Source of the DNA: CALCZU01 sp964396165
GTDB taxonomy: Bacteria > Bdellovibrionota > FAC87 > UBA2466
Direction: 5' to 3'
Length of the DNA stretch: 64,000 nt
NCBI GenBank assembly: GCA_964396165.1
Contig: CAYNEF010000005.1
Location: 1 to 64,000, forward strand
Below the pieces are notes generated by a model that did not search any database, was not told the DNA's origin, and worked only from the letters and a program-made list of their open reading frames with translations. Below, one piece after another: positions 17,879 to 27,115 of this stretch. The stretch's first letter is position 1, and each line of letters starts with the position of its first letter. Both the position numbers and the translations under genes were made by a program.

Positions 17879-19164
17879 AAGACCTTTCCATAGATATGAT
17901 CCAGATGAGCCGTGTACACTTTCGGATCAAAGAGGTTTGTAATTTCACTTTCGCTCAAAACTTTTTTAACACTCGCGTCTTTTTTCAGTAGTGCTTCGAA
18001 AGGCTGCTTCGTGTCGAGCGCAGTATGCGCATTAGACTGCACAATCTTGTACGCGTCGTCACGCGACAAGCCCTTTTCTACAAGTTTTAAAAGCACCCGT
18101 TGAGAGAAAATCACGCCTTGAAGCATGTTTAGATTTTCTTTCATCTTGTCTGGGAAAACTTCGAGATTTTTTAAAAGCCCTGTGAGGCGAGAAATCATGT
18201 AATCACAAAGTATCGAAGCATCAGGAGCTATCACACGTTCTACGGAAGAATGACTGATGTCGCGCTCATGCCACAAAGCTACATTTTCTAAGGCAGGAAT
18301 CAGCATGCCTCTTAATAATCTTGCAAGCCCTGTTAAATTTTCTGCGCTAATGGGATTTCGTTTGTGCGGCATCGCAGACGAACCCTTTTGGCCTTTGGAA
18401 AAACCCTCGCGTACTTCGCTTACTTCCGTGCGCTGCAAGTGTCTTAACTCTGTAGCGATCGCTTCGACCGTAGAGCCCAGAAGAGCAATGCTCGAAAAGA
18501 AACTGGCAAACCTGTCACGCGCAATTACTTGAGTGGAAACTGTGTCAGGTTTTAAGCCCAGTTTTTCGCTGACGTACTTTTCTATTTCAGGAGGAAGGCT
18601 TGCGTAGTTTCCGACAGCGCCAGAAAGTTTTCCGACACTCACTTCTACTTTCGCACTTTCCAATCTTGCTTTGGATCTTTTCAGCATGTCATGCCACAAA
18701 AGCCATTTTAGACCCATGGTCGTAGGCTCTGCATGAATGCCGTGTGTACGACCCATCATCAATAAATTTTTGTGTTCCAACGCGCGGGCTTTCGTAACTT
18801 CTAAGCAGCCGTCGATTTCTTTCAAAATTAAATCGCATGATTTAGAAAGGCGATAAGCAAAGGCTGTATCGACAACGTCACTGCTGGTTAAACCCATGTG
18901 AATAAAGCGGCCATTTTCGCCAATAGATTCTTGCACAACAGAAACAAAAGCAGCCACATCGTGTTTTGTTTCTTTTTCGCGTTCTAAAATGTCTTCGGTT
19001 TTAAAAGTAGCTTTGGTTTGGATGTCTTTAATCGCAGAGTCGGGAATGATTTTATATTTCGCCATCGCCTCGCACGCAAGAACCTCAACATCAAGCCATG
19101 TCCTGTACTTAGCTTCTTCACTCCACAGGGCTGACATTTGAGGTCGGCTATAGCGATCGATCAC
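17875..19164 (-). CDS. purB: Adenylosuccinate lyase
   Basis: Releases fumarate from SAICAR and from adenylosuccinate. 429 aa, the short Bacillus/Thermotoga type. Conserved regions: GLTSSDVVDTA, GRTHGIHAEP and the superfamily signature GSSAMPHKRNP containing the catalytic flexible-loop Ser. Start codon is GTG, overlapping the TGA of the preceding exported-protein gene (GTGA), so translation is likely coupled to it. Confidence 0.97.
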   Translation of the reverse strand: MIDRYSRPQMSALWSEEAKYRTWLDVEVLACEAMAKYKIIPDSAIKDIQTKATFKTEDILEREKETKHDVAAFVSVVQESIGENGRFIHMGLTSSDVVDTAFAYRLSKSCDLILKEIDGCLEVTKARALEHKNLLMMGRTHGIHAEPTTMGLKWLLWHDMLKRSKARLESAKVEVSVGKLSGAVGNYASLPPEIEKYVSEKLGLKPDTVSTQVIARDRFASFFSSIALLGSTVEAIATELRHLQRTEVSEVREGFSKGQKGSSAMPHKRNPISAENLTGLARLLRGMLIPALENVALWHERDISHSSVERVIAPDASILCDYMISRLTGLLKNLEVFPDKMKENLNMLQGVIFSQRVLLKLVEKGLSRDDAYKIVQSNAHTALDTKQPFEALLKKDASVKKVLSESEITNLFDPKVYTAHLDHIYGKVL

Positions 19165-20105
19165 GGTTCTCCCAAACTCCTCTCAACTTGTCGGTACAAC
19201 GTGTTGATTAAGGTTTTTCTGGCTTGTTTCTTCAAATATTCCAGACCGCCCAGAAATCCAAAGTTTGCGCCAGTATAATAACGGGAATACCCGTCAGAAT
19301 TCAAATACCACATTGCCTGAACCTTGGTCAGAGTCACATTAGTCGGTCTTCTCTTCTTGCCACCGGCCGATACGGAATAAACCACAGGTGCTTCAAAGCC
19401 GTCTGGAAACTGAACGCCTTTAACGAGAATGATTAGTTCCTTCAGTCCATTTCGCTCGCGCGTGATGATCTGATTCTCCGAAACATAGTCAAATCCCATG
19501 AGAGAGCCAGTCAGCGGGTTAATCGGCCCTTCCACTGCTACATAAGTATTAAACTTGTCCATTGTTGGAGCGAGTTTTCCTAAGCTGGGCAACAACTCGC
19601 CTGTATTGTAATCCAGTCCGACAAATTCCAACAATGCAGGGAAACCATTACGAAGCGCGCTATACTTTTGTACGTTCAGCATGTCTTCTGCACTTTTTTC
19701 AAAAGTAGCTTCTAACAATGCTTTATCTTCGGTAGGCAACTGGCAGGAGCCATCTGCGATCGTATAATTATCCTTCAAGACAATTTCTTGCTGCGCACAT
19801 TCGCCACACTCTTCCAAACTTTTGGTGAGTTGTTCTAGAACTGTGAAGCTTTCTTTTTCTTTTGCATCCAACGCCTCTGAAGAAGCGCCGCCAGATTTCA
19901 TAGAGAGCAATTCTCTTTTAAGGGATCGATAGTTTGCTTTTAAGTCAGTCAATTTCGCTGCACACGCAGGACTTTGGCTTTTGCGATTAAAATAAACACG
20001 CGCAGATAAATCATGCGTCAAAACTTTGTCCACATCCGGTGTAGGAATTTCAGGCCGTACAGCGGCGCTAAGAGTAGTTGTAAAAAGTAAGAATAAAAAA
20101 CTCAT
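19161..20105 (-). CDS. Exported protein of unknown function heading the purine operon
   Basis: A 314-aa protein with a short N-terminal signal segment (MSFLFLLFTTTLSAAV). It has a cysteine pair in ECGECAQQ, further single cysteines, and a helical N-terminal half (LKANYRSLKRELLSM). The C-terminal half has a repeated strand pattern and ends in a helix (YLKKQARKTLINTLYRQVE). I do not recognise a family. A good Shine-Dalgarno (GGAGG) lies before the ATG, and its stop overlaps purB. The coupling to purine genes is structural; nothing in the protein suggests a purine function. Confidence 0.8.
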   Translation of the reverse strand: MSFLFLLFTTTLSAAVRPEIPTPDVDKVLTHDLSARVYFNRKSQSPACAAKLTDLKANYRSLKRELLSMKSGGASSEALDAKEKESFTVLEQLTKSLEECGECAQQEIVLKDNYTIADGSCQLPTEDKALLEATFEKSAEDMLNVQKYSALRNGFPALLEFVGLDYNTGELLPSLGKLAPTMDKFNTYVAVEGPINPLTGSLMGFDYVSENQIITRERNGLKELIILVKGVQFPDGFEAPVVYSVSAGGKKRRPTNVTLTKVQAMWYLNSDGYSRYYTGANFGFLGGLEYLKKQARKTLINTLYRQVERSLGEP

Positions 20106-20273
20106 GAGACCTCCATGAGAAAGACGATTTGTGCGTGCAACATAATGGCAGAGGAGGAGTTTTTCAAGCTACGTTTATGACGCAGGTTTACCTTGTATTA
20201 TCAATTACTTAAAGAGGGATTTTTGACAAGGGGACACTGACTAGCAAGAATAAACAACGCAAAGCGTTAATTA

Positions 20274-20594
20274 CTATTTTGCGCGGATATAGTTATAAAA
20301 CTGCGGTGTCGAGACACAAAGATTGGAAACGGGCGGCTGATTGGTGTTGAGCACACAAATTGTTTCGCCCTTAACAGATTCCACCAAATTGTATTCCTTT
20401 TTTGAACCAGCACAGAAAAAGGCGGAATAAATACGGGCGCAAATGGTGAGATCTTCTTCTTCGAGTGGCTTTACCATTGTGTAGGTATCGGGAAATTGTC
20501 CGCAGATTGCTTCTCCATAATTTCTCACACAGATTGGTTCCGCAGCAGTTGCAACCAGGGAAACGATTAAGGAAACAAAAAGTAATTTAGTCAT
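20274..20594 (-). CDS. Small secreted cysteine-containing protein, unknown function
   Basis: 106 aa from the ATG at 20594, chosen because GGAG lies just upstream and the protein then starts with a standard signal peptide (LLFVSLIVSLVATAAEP). The reading frame extends further upstream without a convincing start. The mature protein of about 88 residues has six cysteines: ICVRNYG, ICGQF, ICARIY, FFCAG, TICVL and NLCVS. The regular spacing suggests disulfides and perhaps two repeats of an I-C core. A promoter (20625-20654) precedes it. No family recognised. Confidence 0.72.
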   Translation of the reverse strand: MTKLLFVSLIVSLVATAAEPICVRNYGEAICGQFPDTYTMVKPLEEEDLTICARIYSAFFCAGSKKEYNLVESVKGETICVLNTNQPPVSNLCVSTPQFYNYIRAK

Positions 20595-20624
20595 GGTGAG
20601 CTCCTTTATTAAGCGATTAGTAAT

Positions 20625-20654
20625 ATGATAAGTCCTTTCCCTTTTACATTGCAA
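20625..20654 (-). promoter_or_regulatory. Sigma-70-type promoter of the small secreted protein gene
   Basis: On the minus strand: TTGCAA (20649-20654), 18-base spacer, TATCAT (20625-20630). Five of six bases match the -10 consensus and four of six the -35. It lies about 30 bases upstream of the ATG at 20594. Confidence 0.55.
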
Positions 20655-20712
20655 CTGGTGCTGTTTAGGCCCCAAAACCGCTAATTCAAACTTTTTTCAA
20701 GCCTGAGCTTGT

Positions 20713-20728
20713 TGGCGTCGCCCTTGCT
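20713..20728 (+). promoter_or_regulatory. Sigma-54-type -24/-12 promoter of the lipoprotein subtilase
   Basis: TGGCGTCGCCCTTGCT: the invariant GG and GC doublets are exactly ten bases apart, and the -12 half (TTGCT) matches the consensus; the -24 half is TGGC followed by mismatches. Predicted transcription start is about 20739, just before the GGAGG ribosome-binding site at about 20743. Confidence 0.6.
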
Positions 20729-20751
20729 ATATCCTCTGTACTGGAGGTTTC

Positions 20752-23703
20752 ATGAAACGTTTTACTATCGCTACTCTTCTCATCGCAGGTTGCTCACAAG
20801 GGCCGCAAACAGTTTTATCTACGGCACCTACTTCTCCATCGGAAGTAAACCCAAAACAAATTGAAACCATCTTCGTAACAAGCTCTACTGAAGAACAAAA
20901 GGCCTGCGAACAAGAGTTGTCGCAGCTCGGCGCAAAAGTTCTTTATAAAGGTGAAAATGGAGCGCTTTTTACAGATAGCCCACTCTCCTCACTCAATTTA
21001 AAAGATTGCACAGCAACCGCATTACCCAACGAAAAAATAAGTTTTGCCAAAGAACATTCTGATTCGAGTACCGATGAACCGGCAAAGACTCCCGATTTGT
21101 CTACGTTACTCAGATTAATTCCTGCAGAAGAAATTGGCGCGCGCAGCTTTATCAAAAACAATCCTACATTTGACGGAAGAAATGCAATTGTAGCAGTTTT
21201 AGATACCGGCGTTGAAGTCGATCACCCGATGCTGAAAACTACCACCACTGGTGAAACCAAAGTCATCGCATTCGATGATTTTTCTGGCGAAGGACAAGTC
21301 GCTCTTTCTCCGCTCCCAGATGGAGCAGGTTTTAATATTAAAGATATTCCCGGTACCGAGTTTCATATCGGAACATTTGCGGCCTCAAACTTAAGCCAGG
21401 CCGAGGAGCTTTCTACAACAGAAACATTCAAAGATGTTTCCATCGTCACTTATCTTGGTGCGGACGGTAAACGCCACGCACGCATCGATACAAACTCCGA
21501 CAAGGATTTTACGGACGAAAAAGATTTATTGAACTACGACGACAATTTTTCTTATACGAAACTAGGAGAGAAAAAATCTCTCTCAGTTTCTGTCGCTATC
21601 AATCAGGATGGGAAAAATTTGCGCGTGTGTTTTGATGACGGTTCACACGGCACTCACGTAGCCGGTATTTCTACTGGTTATGACCCCAAAGGTCTCATTG
21701 GAGTGGCGCCAGGAGCAAAAGTCATTGCTGCGAAAATTGGTGACAATAGACTTGCAGGCGGTTCCACCACCACTGCCTCTATGATGCTTGCGATTGACTA
21801 CGCCGTTTCTAAAAAAGCTAATATCATCAATTTAAGTTACGGGATCCGCGCGGGAAGTAATTTAGGCAAAAGTGCGATAGATAAATACGTCGATAAAGTT
21901 GCAAAAGCATCCAACGTGCTTTTTAGCATCAGTGCCGGAAACGAAGGCCCCGGGCTTTTGACAATAGGAGTTCCCGCAGGAGCAGATCTCGCGATCACAA
22001 ACGGCGCGTATGTTTCTGCAGCGACGGCACGTGATAACTACGGTTATTCCGCAGTCGAACATGATACGACCTGGTATTTTTCTTCCGTCGGACCACGTCT
22101 GGATGGAGGTTTGAAACCCACGTTGCTTGCACCCGGTTCTGCTCTTGCTTCCGTTCCGAATTGGAAAGGACTTGTGGCAAACTACCGCGGAACCTCGATG
22201 GCCTCTCCGCAAACTACTGGTGGACTTGCGTTGCTCGTAAGTGCTGCGTCTCAAAGCGCACTGCCAATCGACAGAGCCACAATCACTCAAAGCGTATATG
22301 CCTCTGCAAAAAAAGTTGCGGGACTAACTTTAATTGAACAAGGGCATGGCTTATTTAATGTTCCAGCAGCTTTTGAATCTTTGAAAAAGAAAAAAGATAC
22401 GATGACAGTAGAATACAAAATCTCTGTTAATAGTCCGACCTCTCCGGATGGAAAAGGTGCGGGAATCTATGTCCGATCAAAAGTGATTCCTGAAAATCAA
22501 TTCACGATCACTGCTGTGCAAGATTTCCCAAAAGGAACATCTCCGGCAACAATTGCAGCCTTACATACCTACAAACTCGTAAGTTCCGACAACTGGATCC
22601 AAACTACAGGAAGTTTGTGGTTAAACGGTACGCCAAAAACATTCCAAGCTAATATCGATTCGAAAGTTCTTACATTGCCCGGCATCCACTCAGGAAAAAT
22701 CTCTGCAATTGATGAAGAAACAGGAGAAGTGGCATTTATTGTTCCTGTAACAGTAATCGGCTCTGAAGATCTGACTGTTGCAAACAACCATACTGTGAAT
22801 TGGAAATCCGAAATTCGCGTTAACGAAGTTAAACGTGTGTTTATCGATGTGCCTGCAGGAACCACTTCATTAGCTTTAGAGTTAGAATCAGATGGCCCAA
22901 TCGTATGGGGACAGTTGCTAGACAGCGAAGGAAGAAAAGTAGCAGAGCTGCGGGACACCGAAGTCACGACCCCTCAACCGGTACTTAAAGCACAGGCCAA
23001 CATCAAAAGTGCAGGTGTGTATGAGGTGGATTTAGTCGCTCCTGGCTACAACCGTCGCCGCGCGAATGTCAGTCTAAAAGTAAAAGCTTACAGTATTGAA
23101 GTGGAAAGCATCGCTGAAGGAAACAATGATTATTCTCTCGTTCTAAAAAATAATTTCGAACCGGTGAAAATCGTCTCAAAGCTTGAGCAAAGAAGCGTAG
23201 AAAAAACGCAAACCATTTCCATATCAGGCATCCAGACGGTAGTTCCCTTTTCCGTAAGCGCAGAAGATGCCAAACTTTATTCTGCAGTCAGCTTTGATGT
23301 TGTTACTTCCAAGAAGTTTTACGACTTGATGACTGACTATCCTTACCGTGTTTTTTCTGAGAAGAAAGAAGTACTCGCCAACGGCGGTCTGGAACTTGAC
23401 TCAAAAGTGGAACTTGCTGAAGTAGACAAGTTGATTGGTAACAATCAACTTGAAATCACAGGCGCGTTTACTGAAACCCCAAAAACATCTTGGGGAATCA
23501 AAGTCACCGAGAGAAGAACCTTAAAAGATGCTATCTCTCTCTTTAAGGGAGTGCGCCTTTTAATCGAATCCGGACAATCCGTGTCGCAAAGTGTTTCACT
23601 CGGCAAGAAACTCGCAACCGTTAGCGGCTTTGAGTCGTGCGCAACACTGACATTGGAAGATGCTTCGGGACGAGTGATTCAAGAACTTCCAGTGTGTTTG
23701 TAA
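20752..23703 (+). CDS. Subtilisin-family (S8) serine protease, lipoprotein
   Basis: A 983-aa exported protease with lipobox LIAGC at 14-18, so it should be anchored to a membrane through Cys18. After a ~140-residue prodomain-like region, the catalytic domain shows Asp151 (AVLDTGVEVDHP), His302 (GSHGTHVAGIS), the oxyanion Asn in SAGNEGPG and Ser482 (GTSMASPQ). The Asp-His distance is about 150 residues, with an inserted domain. The C-terminal ~450 residues look like consecutive beta-sandwich modules. A clear GGAGG precedes the ATG, and a sigma-54-type promoter sits 24 bases before the start. Likely roles are nutrient acquisition or prey/host protein degradation; not demonstrable here. Confidence 0.93.
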   Translation: MKRFTIATLLIAGCSQGPQTVLSTAPTSPSEVNPKQIETIFVTSSTEEQKACEQELSQLGAKVLYKGENGALFTDSPLSSLNLKDCTATALPNEKISFAKEHSDSSTDEPAKTPDLSTLLRLIPAEEIGARSFIKNNPTFDGRNAIVAVLDTGVEVDHPMLKTTTTGETKVIAFDDFSGEGQVALSPLPDGAGFNIKDIPGTEFHIGTFAASNLSQAEELSTTETFKDVSIVTYLGADGKRHARIDTNSDKDFTDEKDLLNYDDNFSYTKLGEKKSLSVSVAINQDGKNLRVCFDDGSHGTHVAGISTGYDPKGLIGVAPGAKVIAAKIGDNRLAGGSTTTASMMLAIDYAVSKKANIINLSYGIRAGSNLGKSAIDKYVDKVAKASNVLFSISAGNEGPGLLTIGVPAGADLAITNGAYVSAATARDNYGYSAVEHDTTWYFSSVGPRLDGGLKPTLLAPGSALASVPNWKGLVANYRGTSMASPQTTGGLALLVSAASQSALPIDRATITQSVYASAKKVAGLTLIEQGHGLFNVPAAFESLKKKKDTMTVEYKISVNSPTSPDGKGAGIYVRSKVIPENQFTITAVQDFPKGTSPATIAALHTYKLVSSDNWIQTTGSLWLNGTPKTFQANIDSKVLTLPGIHSGKISAIDEETGEVAFIVPVTVIGSEDLTVANNHTVNWKSEIRVNEVKRVFIDVPAGTTSLALELESDGPIVWGQLLDSEGRKVAELRDTEVTTPQPVLKAQANIKSAGVYEVDLVAPGYNRRRANVSLKVKAYSIEVESIAEGNNDYSLVLKNNFEPVKIVSKLEQRSVEKTQTISISGIQTVVPFSVSAEDAKLYSAVSFDVVTSKKFYDLMTDYPYRVFSEKKEVLANGGLELDSKVELAEVDKLIGNNQLEITGAFTETPKTSWGIKVTERRTLKDAISLFKGVRLLIESGQSVSQSVSLGKKLATVSGFESCATLTLEDASGRVIQELPVCL

Positions 23704-23710
23704 GTATTTT

Positions 23711-26077
23711 TTAATTCAGAGAATTAAGAAACTTTAAAAGCTCTTGAAACTGTTTCGACTTGTCCATCTCAAGTAAAGTGAGAGCAAGTTTGCGCATTCT
23801 TTCGTTTTGAATGCGGGCTAAATAATCAAGAGCTCTTGCAAGATCACCGCTCGCAGAGAGACCCTTCAGATCCCTTACAATGTCATTAAAGTTCGTACGT
23901 GAGCCATACTGATTAAAAATTCTGACAACTGCTTTAAAGTCTTCCGTTTGAGAAAATAATATCAACCAATTGCGTTCTTTTTCTGTGATCGTCTTTTCAG
24001 TGGGGAAAACAAACACTCCTTCTTCTAGAATGGATTTTAAAATAGCATCAAAGTCACGGGTAGGTTCAGCCGCCAACCTTTCGAACATCTCCCAATTTTT
24101 ACCAAAGTGCAGATTTTTAAATTTATGCGTAAATGTTTCCTGCTCATCATAAGAAAACTGCGAAAATGCATAGAGGTATTTCGCAAGCGTATTCGGGTTG
24201 CGAAATACTTTTTTGAGCTCTGGGGTAGAAGTATCCACTTTAAACAAACCAGACTCACGAAGCGTACTAAAGAAGAGGTTAAACACATTTACGTTCTTTT
24301 CGACCGGGCCTAATTCATTTAAATAAGTCCAGGGAAGTGCCAGACCAGACACCCCGTCGTATCCCTTGTGGTGAAATTCATGGAGTAATGTCAGACAGCG
24401 AAAGAGTTTTGAAAGTTTTTGCTTTAGATCTTCGCGTGTTCCGTACATCTCAAAAATCAGTTCCAGCCGATCGGGTGTGAAATTGTGCAGTTCAAGTTTA
24501 TGGAATAAAAGATTGTCGAGCGTATCCAGTTCATTCACCGACAAGCCAGCCACTACTTTATGAATAAGCGTAAGCACATTGTCTGAGCGTTCTAACGATG
24601 CAAAGTCTACTCTCGTTAAAAGCATATTGAGTATCACGCCAGGTTCTACAATTGGCTTTAACTCAAATGTCTTTTTCATTCCCAATCGCAACGTTTCTTG
24701 CAGCGTGGTATTGCCGCTTTCAGTGCTAACCACATAGAGGTTGCTTGGAAAAATTTCTTTGTTAAATAGCAGGGGCTTTAGCAACTCTGCTTCTTTTTGC
24801 ATTCCCAAAGACTCAAAGTCTTTTTGGATTTGGGCGTTTAATTCTCCCGTTGTGGAATTAGAAAGAACAATCTTCACCTTTTCTAGAACAAGCTCTGACT
24901 TCCAAAAATTTTCTGGCTTTGTGTTTAATGTTTGCAAATTTGTCTTAGCAACAGACTCAAGAGTTCTCGTCAGTAAATACGCGTAAAGGTTCAAGACAGG
25001 TTCGAATCTCTCTTGCACACGATCGCCTAAAGTAAAATTATTTTGTAGAGCTGTTTTAACTAATAACATTGTTTGAGTAAAAGCTGCCGTTGGCGCATCA
25101 GAATTTTCTTTTCTAGGAAGCGTGAGAATTAAATCAAGAGAAAGAGGGTTTGTTCCCGTAGCAAGAAGAGACTCTACTGTATTGTTGATAAAGACATCTG
25201 TCAGATAAGGCTGAAATTCCCTTGCGACACTTCTTCGGTACCCAGGATTTTTTTTCAAGTAGGAGTCAGCAACTGAAAACAAACCATCGGGTTTAGCATC
25301 GATAAATTTAATTGCTTCTAGAAGCTCCTGCAATTGGTTTTCAGAGAGTGATGCGAGAGCGGATGAAAACGCCAAAAAAGATTTTGGGGTAGTTTCACTG
25401 TTTGAACGAAACGCTTGGATGAGTCTTTCAAATTTTCCGTTTTCAGATAAAGCATTTGATAGGAGCAATGCTTCTTTTTTAAATTCTTTGTTCGATAGTA
25501 ACGAACGAATTTCTTTGGCGAGTTTTACTTTATCCGTTTCGGTTTCGTTTACACTGAGACGAAAAGCGTATTGGTTTGCCCAGTCAGGCAATAATTGCAC
25601 AAGCCGTTGAAAGTCCAATTCCAAAAATGCTGTGTGTTCTTGAAATAAATTTGCAAATTCGGGGTTAGTTAAATAACCCCAGAAGATACTTTGGTAGCGA
25701 TCAGCTTTGATTGGGTTTTTCTCTTTCCAATCGGTAAAACCAGAATGGCTATTTCTTTCGAAAAGAATTTGCACAAGTTTTTTGGAATCAAAAGCAGTTT
25801 CATACAATTCGTGCGATGCAATTTCGGCTATTTTTTTTAAGTCTTCATCCGCAACGCGAGTAAACCAGGATTCAAGCGAGTTGAGTTTTCCAGTCCGGTT
25901 AACAGCTTTGTATACTTTTTTAAAGTCTTCTACGCCCATCGTGTTGTTTAAGCGAATACTGTCGATGGGAAGGGGCGAGGGGCCCGGTAGTGATCGCATT
26001 TCGGGGTTGCCACTACAAGATAAGATATTGAAAAACAAAGACAAATACAAAATATTCTGGAAAATTTTCAGAAGCAT
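23711..26077 (-). CDS. Large lipoprotein of unknown function, mostly helical
   Basis: A 788-aa protein with a signal peptide and lipobox (FFNILSCSG). The remainder is a long, evenly charged, Leu-rich sequence that looks like an all-alpha repeat protein, with recurring LxxLL and SLSxNxL patterns, but I cannot assign HEAT, TPR or another repeat family. It has no Shine-Dalgarno. A near-consensus promoter stands directly against the ATG, suggesting a leaderless mRNA. It converges with the subtilase gene. Confidence 0.78.
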   Translation of the reverse strand: MLLKIFQNILYLSLFFNILSCSGNPEMRSLPGPSPLPIDSIRLNNTMGVEDFKKVYKAVNRTGKLNSLESWFTRVADEDLKKIAEIASHELYETAFDSKKLVQILFERNSHSGFTDWKEKNPIKADRYQSIFWGYLTNPEFANLFQEHTAFLELDFQRLVQLLPDWANQYAFRLSVNETETDKVKLAKEIRSLLSNKEFKKEALLLSNALSENGKFERLIQAFRSNSETTPKSFLAFSSALASLSENQLQELLEAIKFIDAKPDGLFSVADSYLKKNPGYRRSVAREFQPYLTDVFINNTVESLLATGTNPLSLDLILTLPRKENSDAPTAAFTQTMLLVKTALQNNFTLGDRVQERFEPVLNLYAYLLTRTLESVAKTNLQTLNTKPENFWKSELVLEKVKIVLSNSTTGELNAQIQKDFESLGMQKEAELLKPLLFNKEIFPSNLYVVSTESGNTTLQETLRLGMKKTFELKPIVEPGVILNMLLTRVDFASLERSDNVLTLIHKVVAGLSVNELDTLDNLLFHKLELHNFTPDRLELIFEMYGTREDLKQKLSKLFRCLTLLHEFHHKGYDGVSGLALPWTYLNELGPVEKNVNVFNLFFSTLRESGLFKVDTSTPELKKVFRNPNTLAKYLYAFSQFSYDEQETFTHKFKNLHFGKNWEMFERLAAEPTRDFDAILKSILEEGVFVFPTEKTITEKERNWLILFSQTEDFKAVVRIFNQYGSRTNFNDIVRDLKGLSASGDLARALDYLARIQNERMRKLALTLLEMDKSKQFQELLKFLNSLN

Positions 26078-26083
26078 GCGCGC

Positions 26084-26113
26084 ATAATAGGACTTTTATA
26101 CGCTTCGTGTCAA
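26084..26113 (-). promoter_or_regulatory. Strong sigma-70 promoter directly against the start codon
   Basis: Minus strand: TTGACA (26108-26113), 18-base spacer, TATTAT (26084-26089), then six bases, then the ATG at 26077. Transcription would start at or within a base or two of the A of ATG. This predicts a leaderless transcript. Confidence 0.65.
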
Positions 26114-26119
26114 TTTTAA

Positions 26120-27115
26120 CTATTTAGACTGGTTTCTAATCAATCGGGCAAGCCTTGTGCCCTCTTTATAGCCTGCGAAGATCGCATTTCTTTTGGAGCC
26201 AAAATCATTGACCGGCAAGTCTAACGTGATCGTCCCCAAAAAGGCGGCGTCTTTTGTTTCGTTGGTAATCGATTTTTTTAACTGTGCGAGATACAGCTTT
26301 CTAAACACGCTGTCGCTTGTGTCTTTTCGCTCGGCCTTCAAGTGCTTGAAGTAGTCTGGGTACATATTTACAGCCACAACGATTTTCGCGCCTCGCTTTA
26401 CTGCCTCGCTCACATCCATCCCCTGCAAGGAACTTATGGCCTCATGATCGGGTGAACGAGGGTAAGGGCGATATATGCCTGGCACCGACATCGTCATCAA
26501 TAGCGGTGTTTTCCAATCGCCATGGTCAAAGACATCTTGCGCGCTTAACTCGGTATTTCCAGCGGAGATTACAACGGGAACGCGGCCTTCCCCGATTTCT
26601 TTTTGTTTAAAGGAGTTTTGAATCAGATTGGAAAGTACGTCGTGGGCCGCATAGCCCTTGTCCGCTCCTTCAAAAATTCCTGCTTTGTAAAAATCTTTTT
26701 CCTGCAAGCGCATCGCAAACCATTCGAGATCATGCACGCTTTTCATGAACGAATACCCGAGTGCAAAAAGAGTCGGCCATCCGGTGCTGACTATCAAATC
26801 AATTTCAATTCCTTCTTCCTGAAATCTTTTTAAAAGACCGACCGTCGCAAAGCTGGCAACTCCTGCTCCCCCTAAAACCAAGGCAACACGCGATTTTGGA
26901 TTTCCCGGTAGCGGTGTCGCTACTGGAGGTACGATTCCTTCTTGGGGTTTGAAATCTTGAGGAGGAACTGTTGTGGGAGTGGGCGCTGGTGTAATCTCGG
27001 GCCCTTTGTTTCCGGATGGAGAGACCGCGACCGATCCGTCTTTTGGTCTTTTGGAAACGCAAGAAAGAGAGAGAGAAAGAATCAGTACAAGGACAAGATT
27101 AAGGACGTTTTTCAT
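26120..27115 (-). CDS. Patatin-fold lipoprotein with missing catalytic dyad
   Basis: A 331-aa lipoprotein (lipobox SLSC, Cys19) with a Pro-rich linker to ~73 and a patatin/RssA-like domain. The oxyanion loop is recognisable as LGGAGVASFATVG at 81-93, followed by the helix and EGIEIDLIV. The nucleophile elbow, normally G-x-S-x-G, reads S-T-G-W-P (110-114), so the catalytic Ser is replaced by Gly. The Asp motif, normally DG(G/A), is also not visible: after MSVPGIYRPYP the sequence continues HEAISSLQGMD. It therefore looks like a pseudo-lipase. It overlaps tlyA by 17 bases. Confidence 0.85.
   Translation of the reverse strand: MKNVLNLVLVLILSLSLSCVSKRPKDGSVAVSPSGNKGPEITPAPTPTTVPPQDFKPQEGIVPPVATPLPGNPKSRVALVLGGAGVASFATVGLLKRFQEEGIEIDLIVSTGWPTLFALGYSFMKSVHDLEWFAMRLQEKDFYKAGIFEGADKGYAAHDVLSNLIQNSFKQKEIGEGRVPVVISAGNTELSAQDVFDHGDWKTPLLMTMSVPGIYRPYPRSPDHEAISSLQGMDVSEAVKRGAKIVVAVNMYPDYFKHLKAERKDTSDSVFRKLYLAQLKKSITNETKDAAFLGTITLDLPVNDFGSKRNAIFAGYKEGTRLARLIRNQSK

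Noticed and set aside
20256..20268. AACGC-AAA-GCGTT inverted repeat as a PurR-type operator
   Set aside because: It lies just after the stop of the small secreted-protein gene and shows only a short palindrome; no PurR-type consensus and no link to the purine operon start at 20105.
24990..25020. GGTTCGAATC resembling a tRNA T-loop
   Set aside because: It lies inside a lipoprotein gene, the flanking bases do not form a T-stem, and no acceptor or anticodon arm is found.
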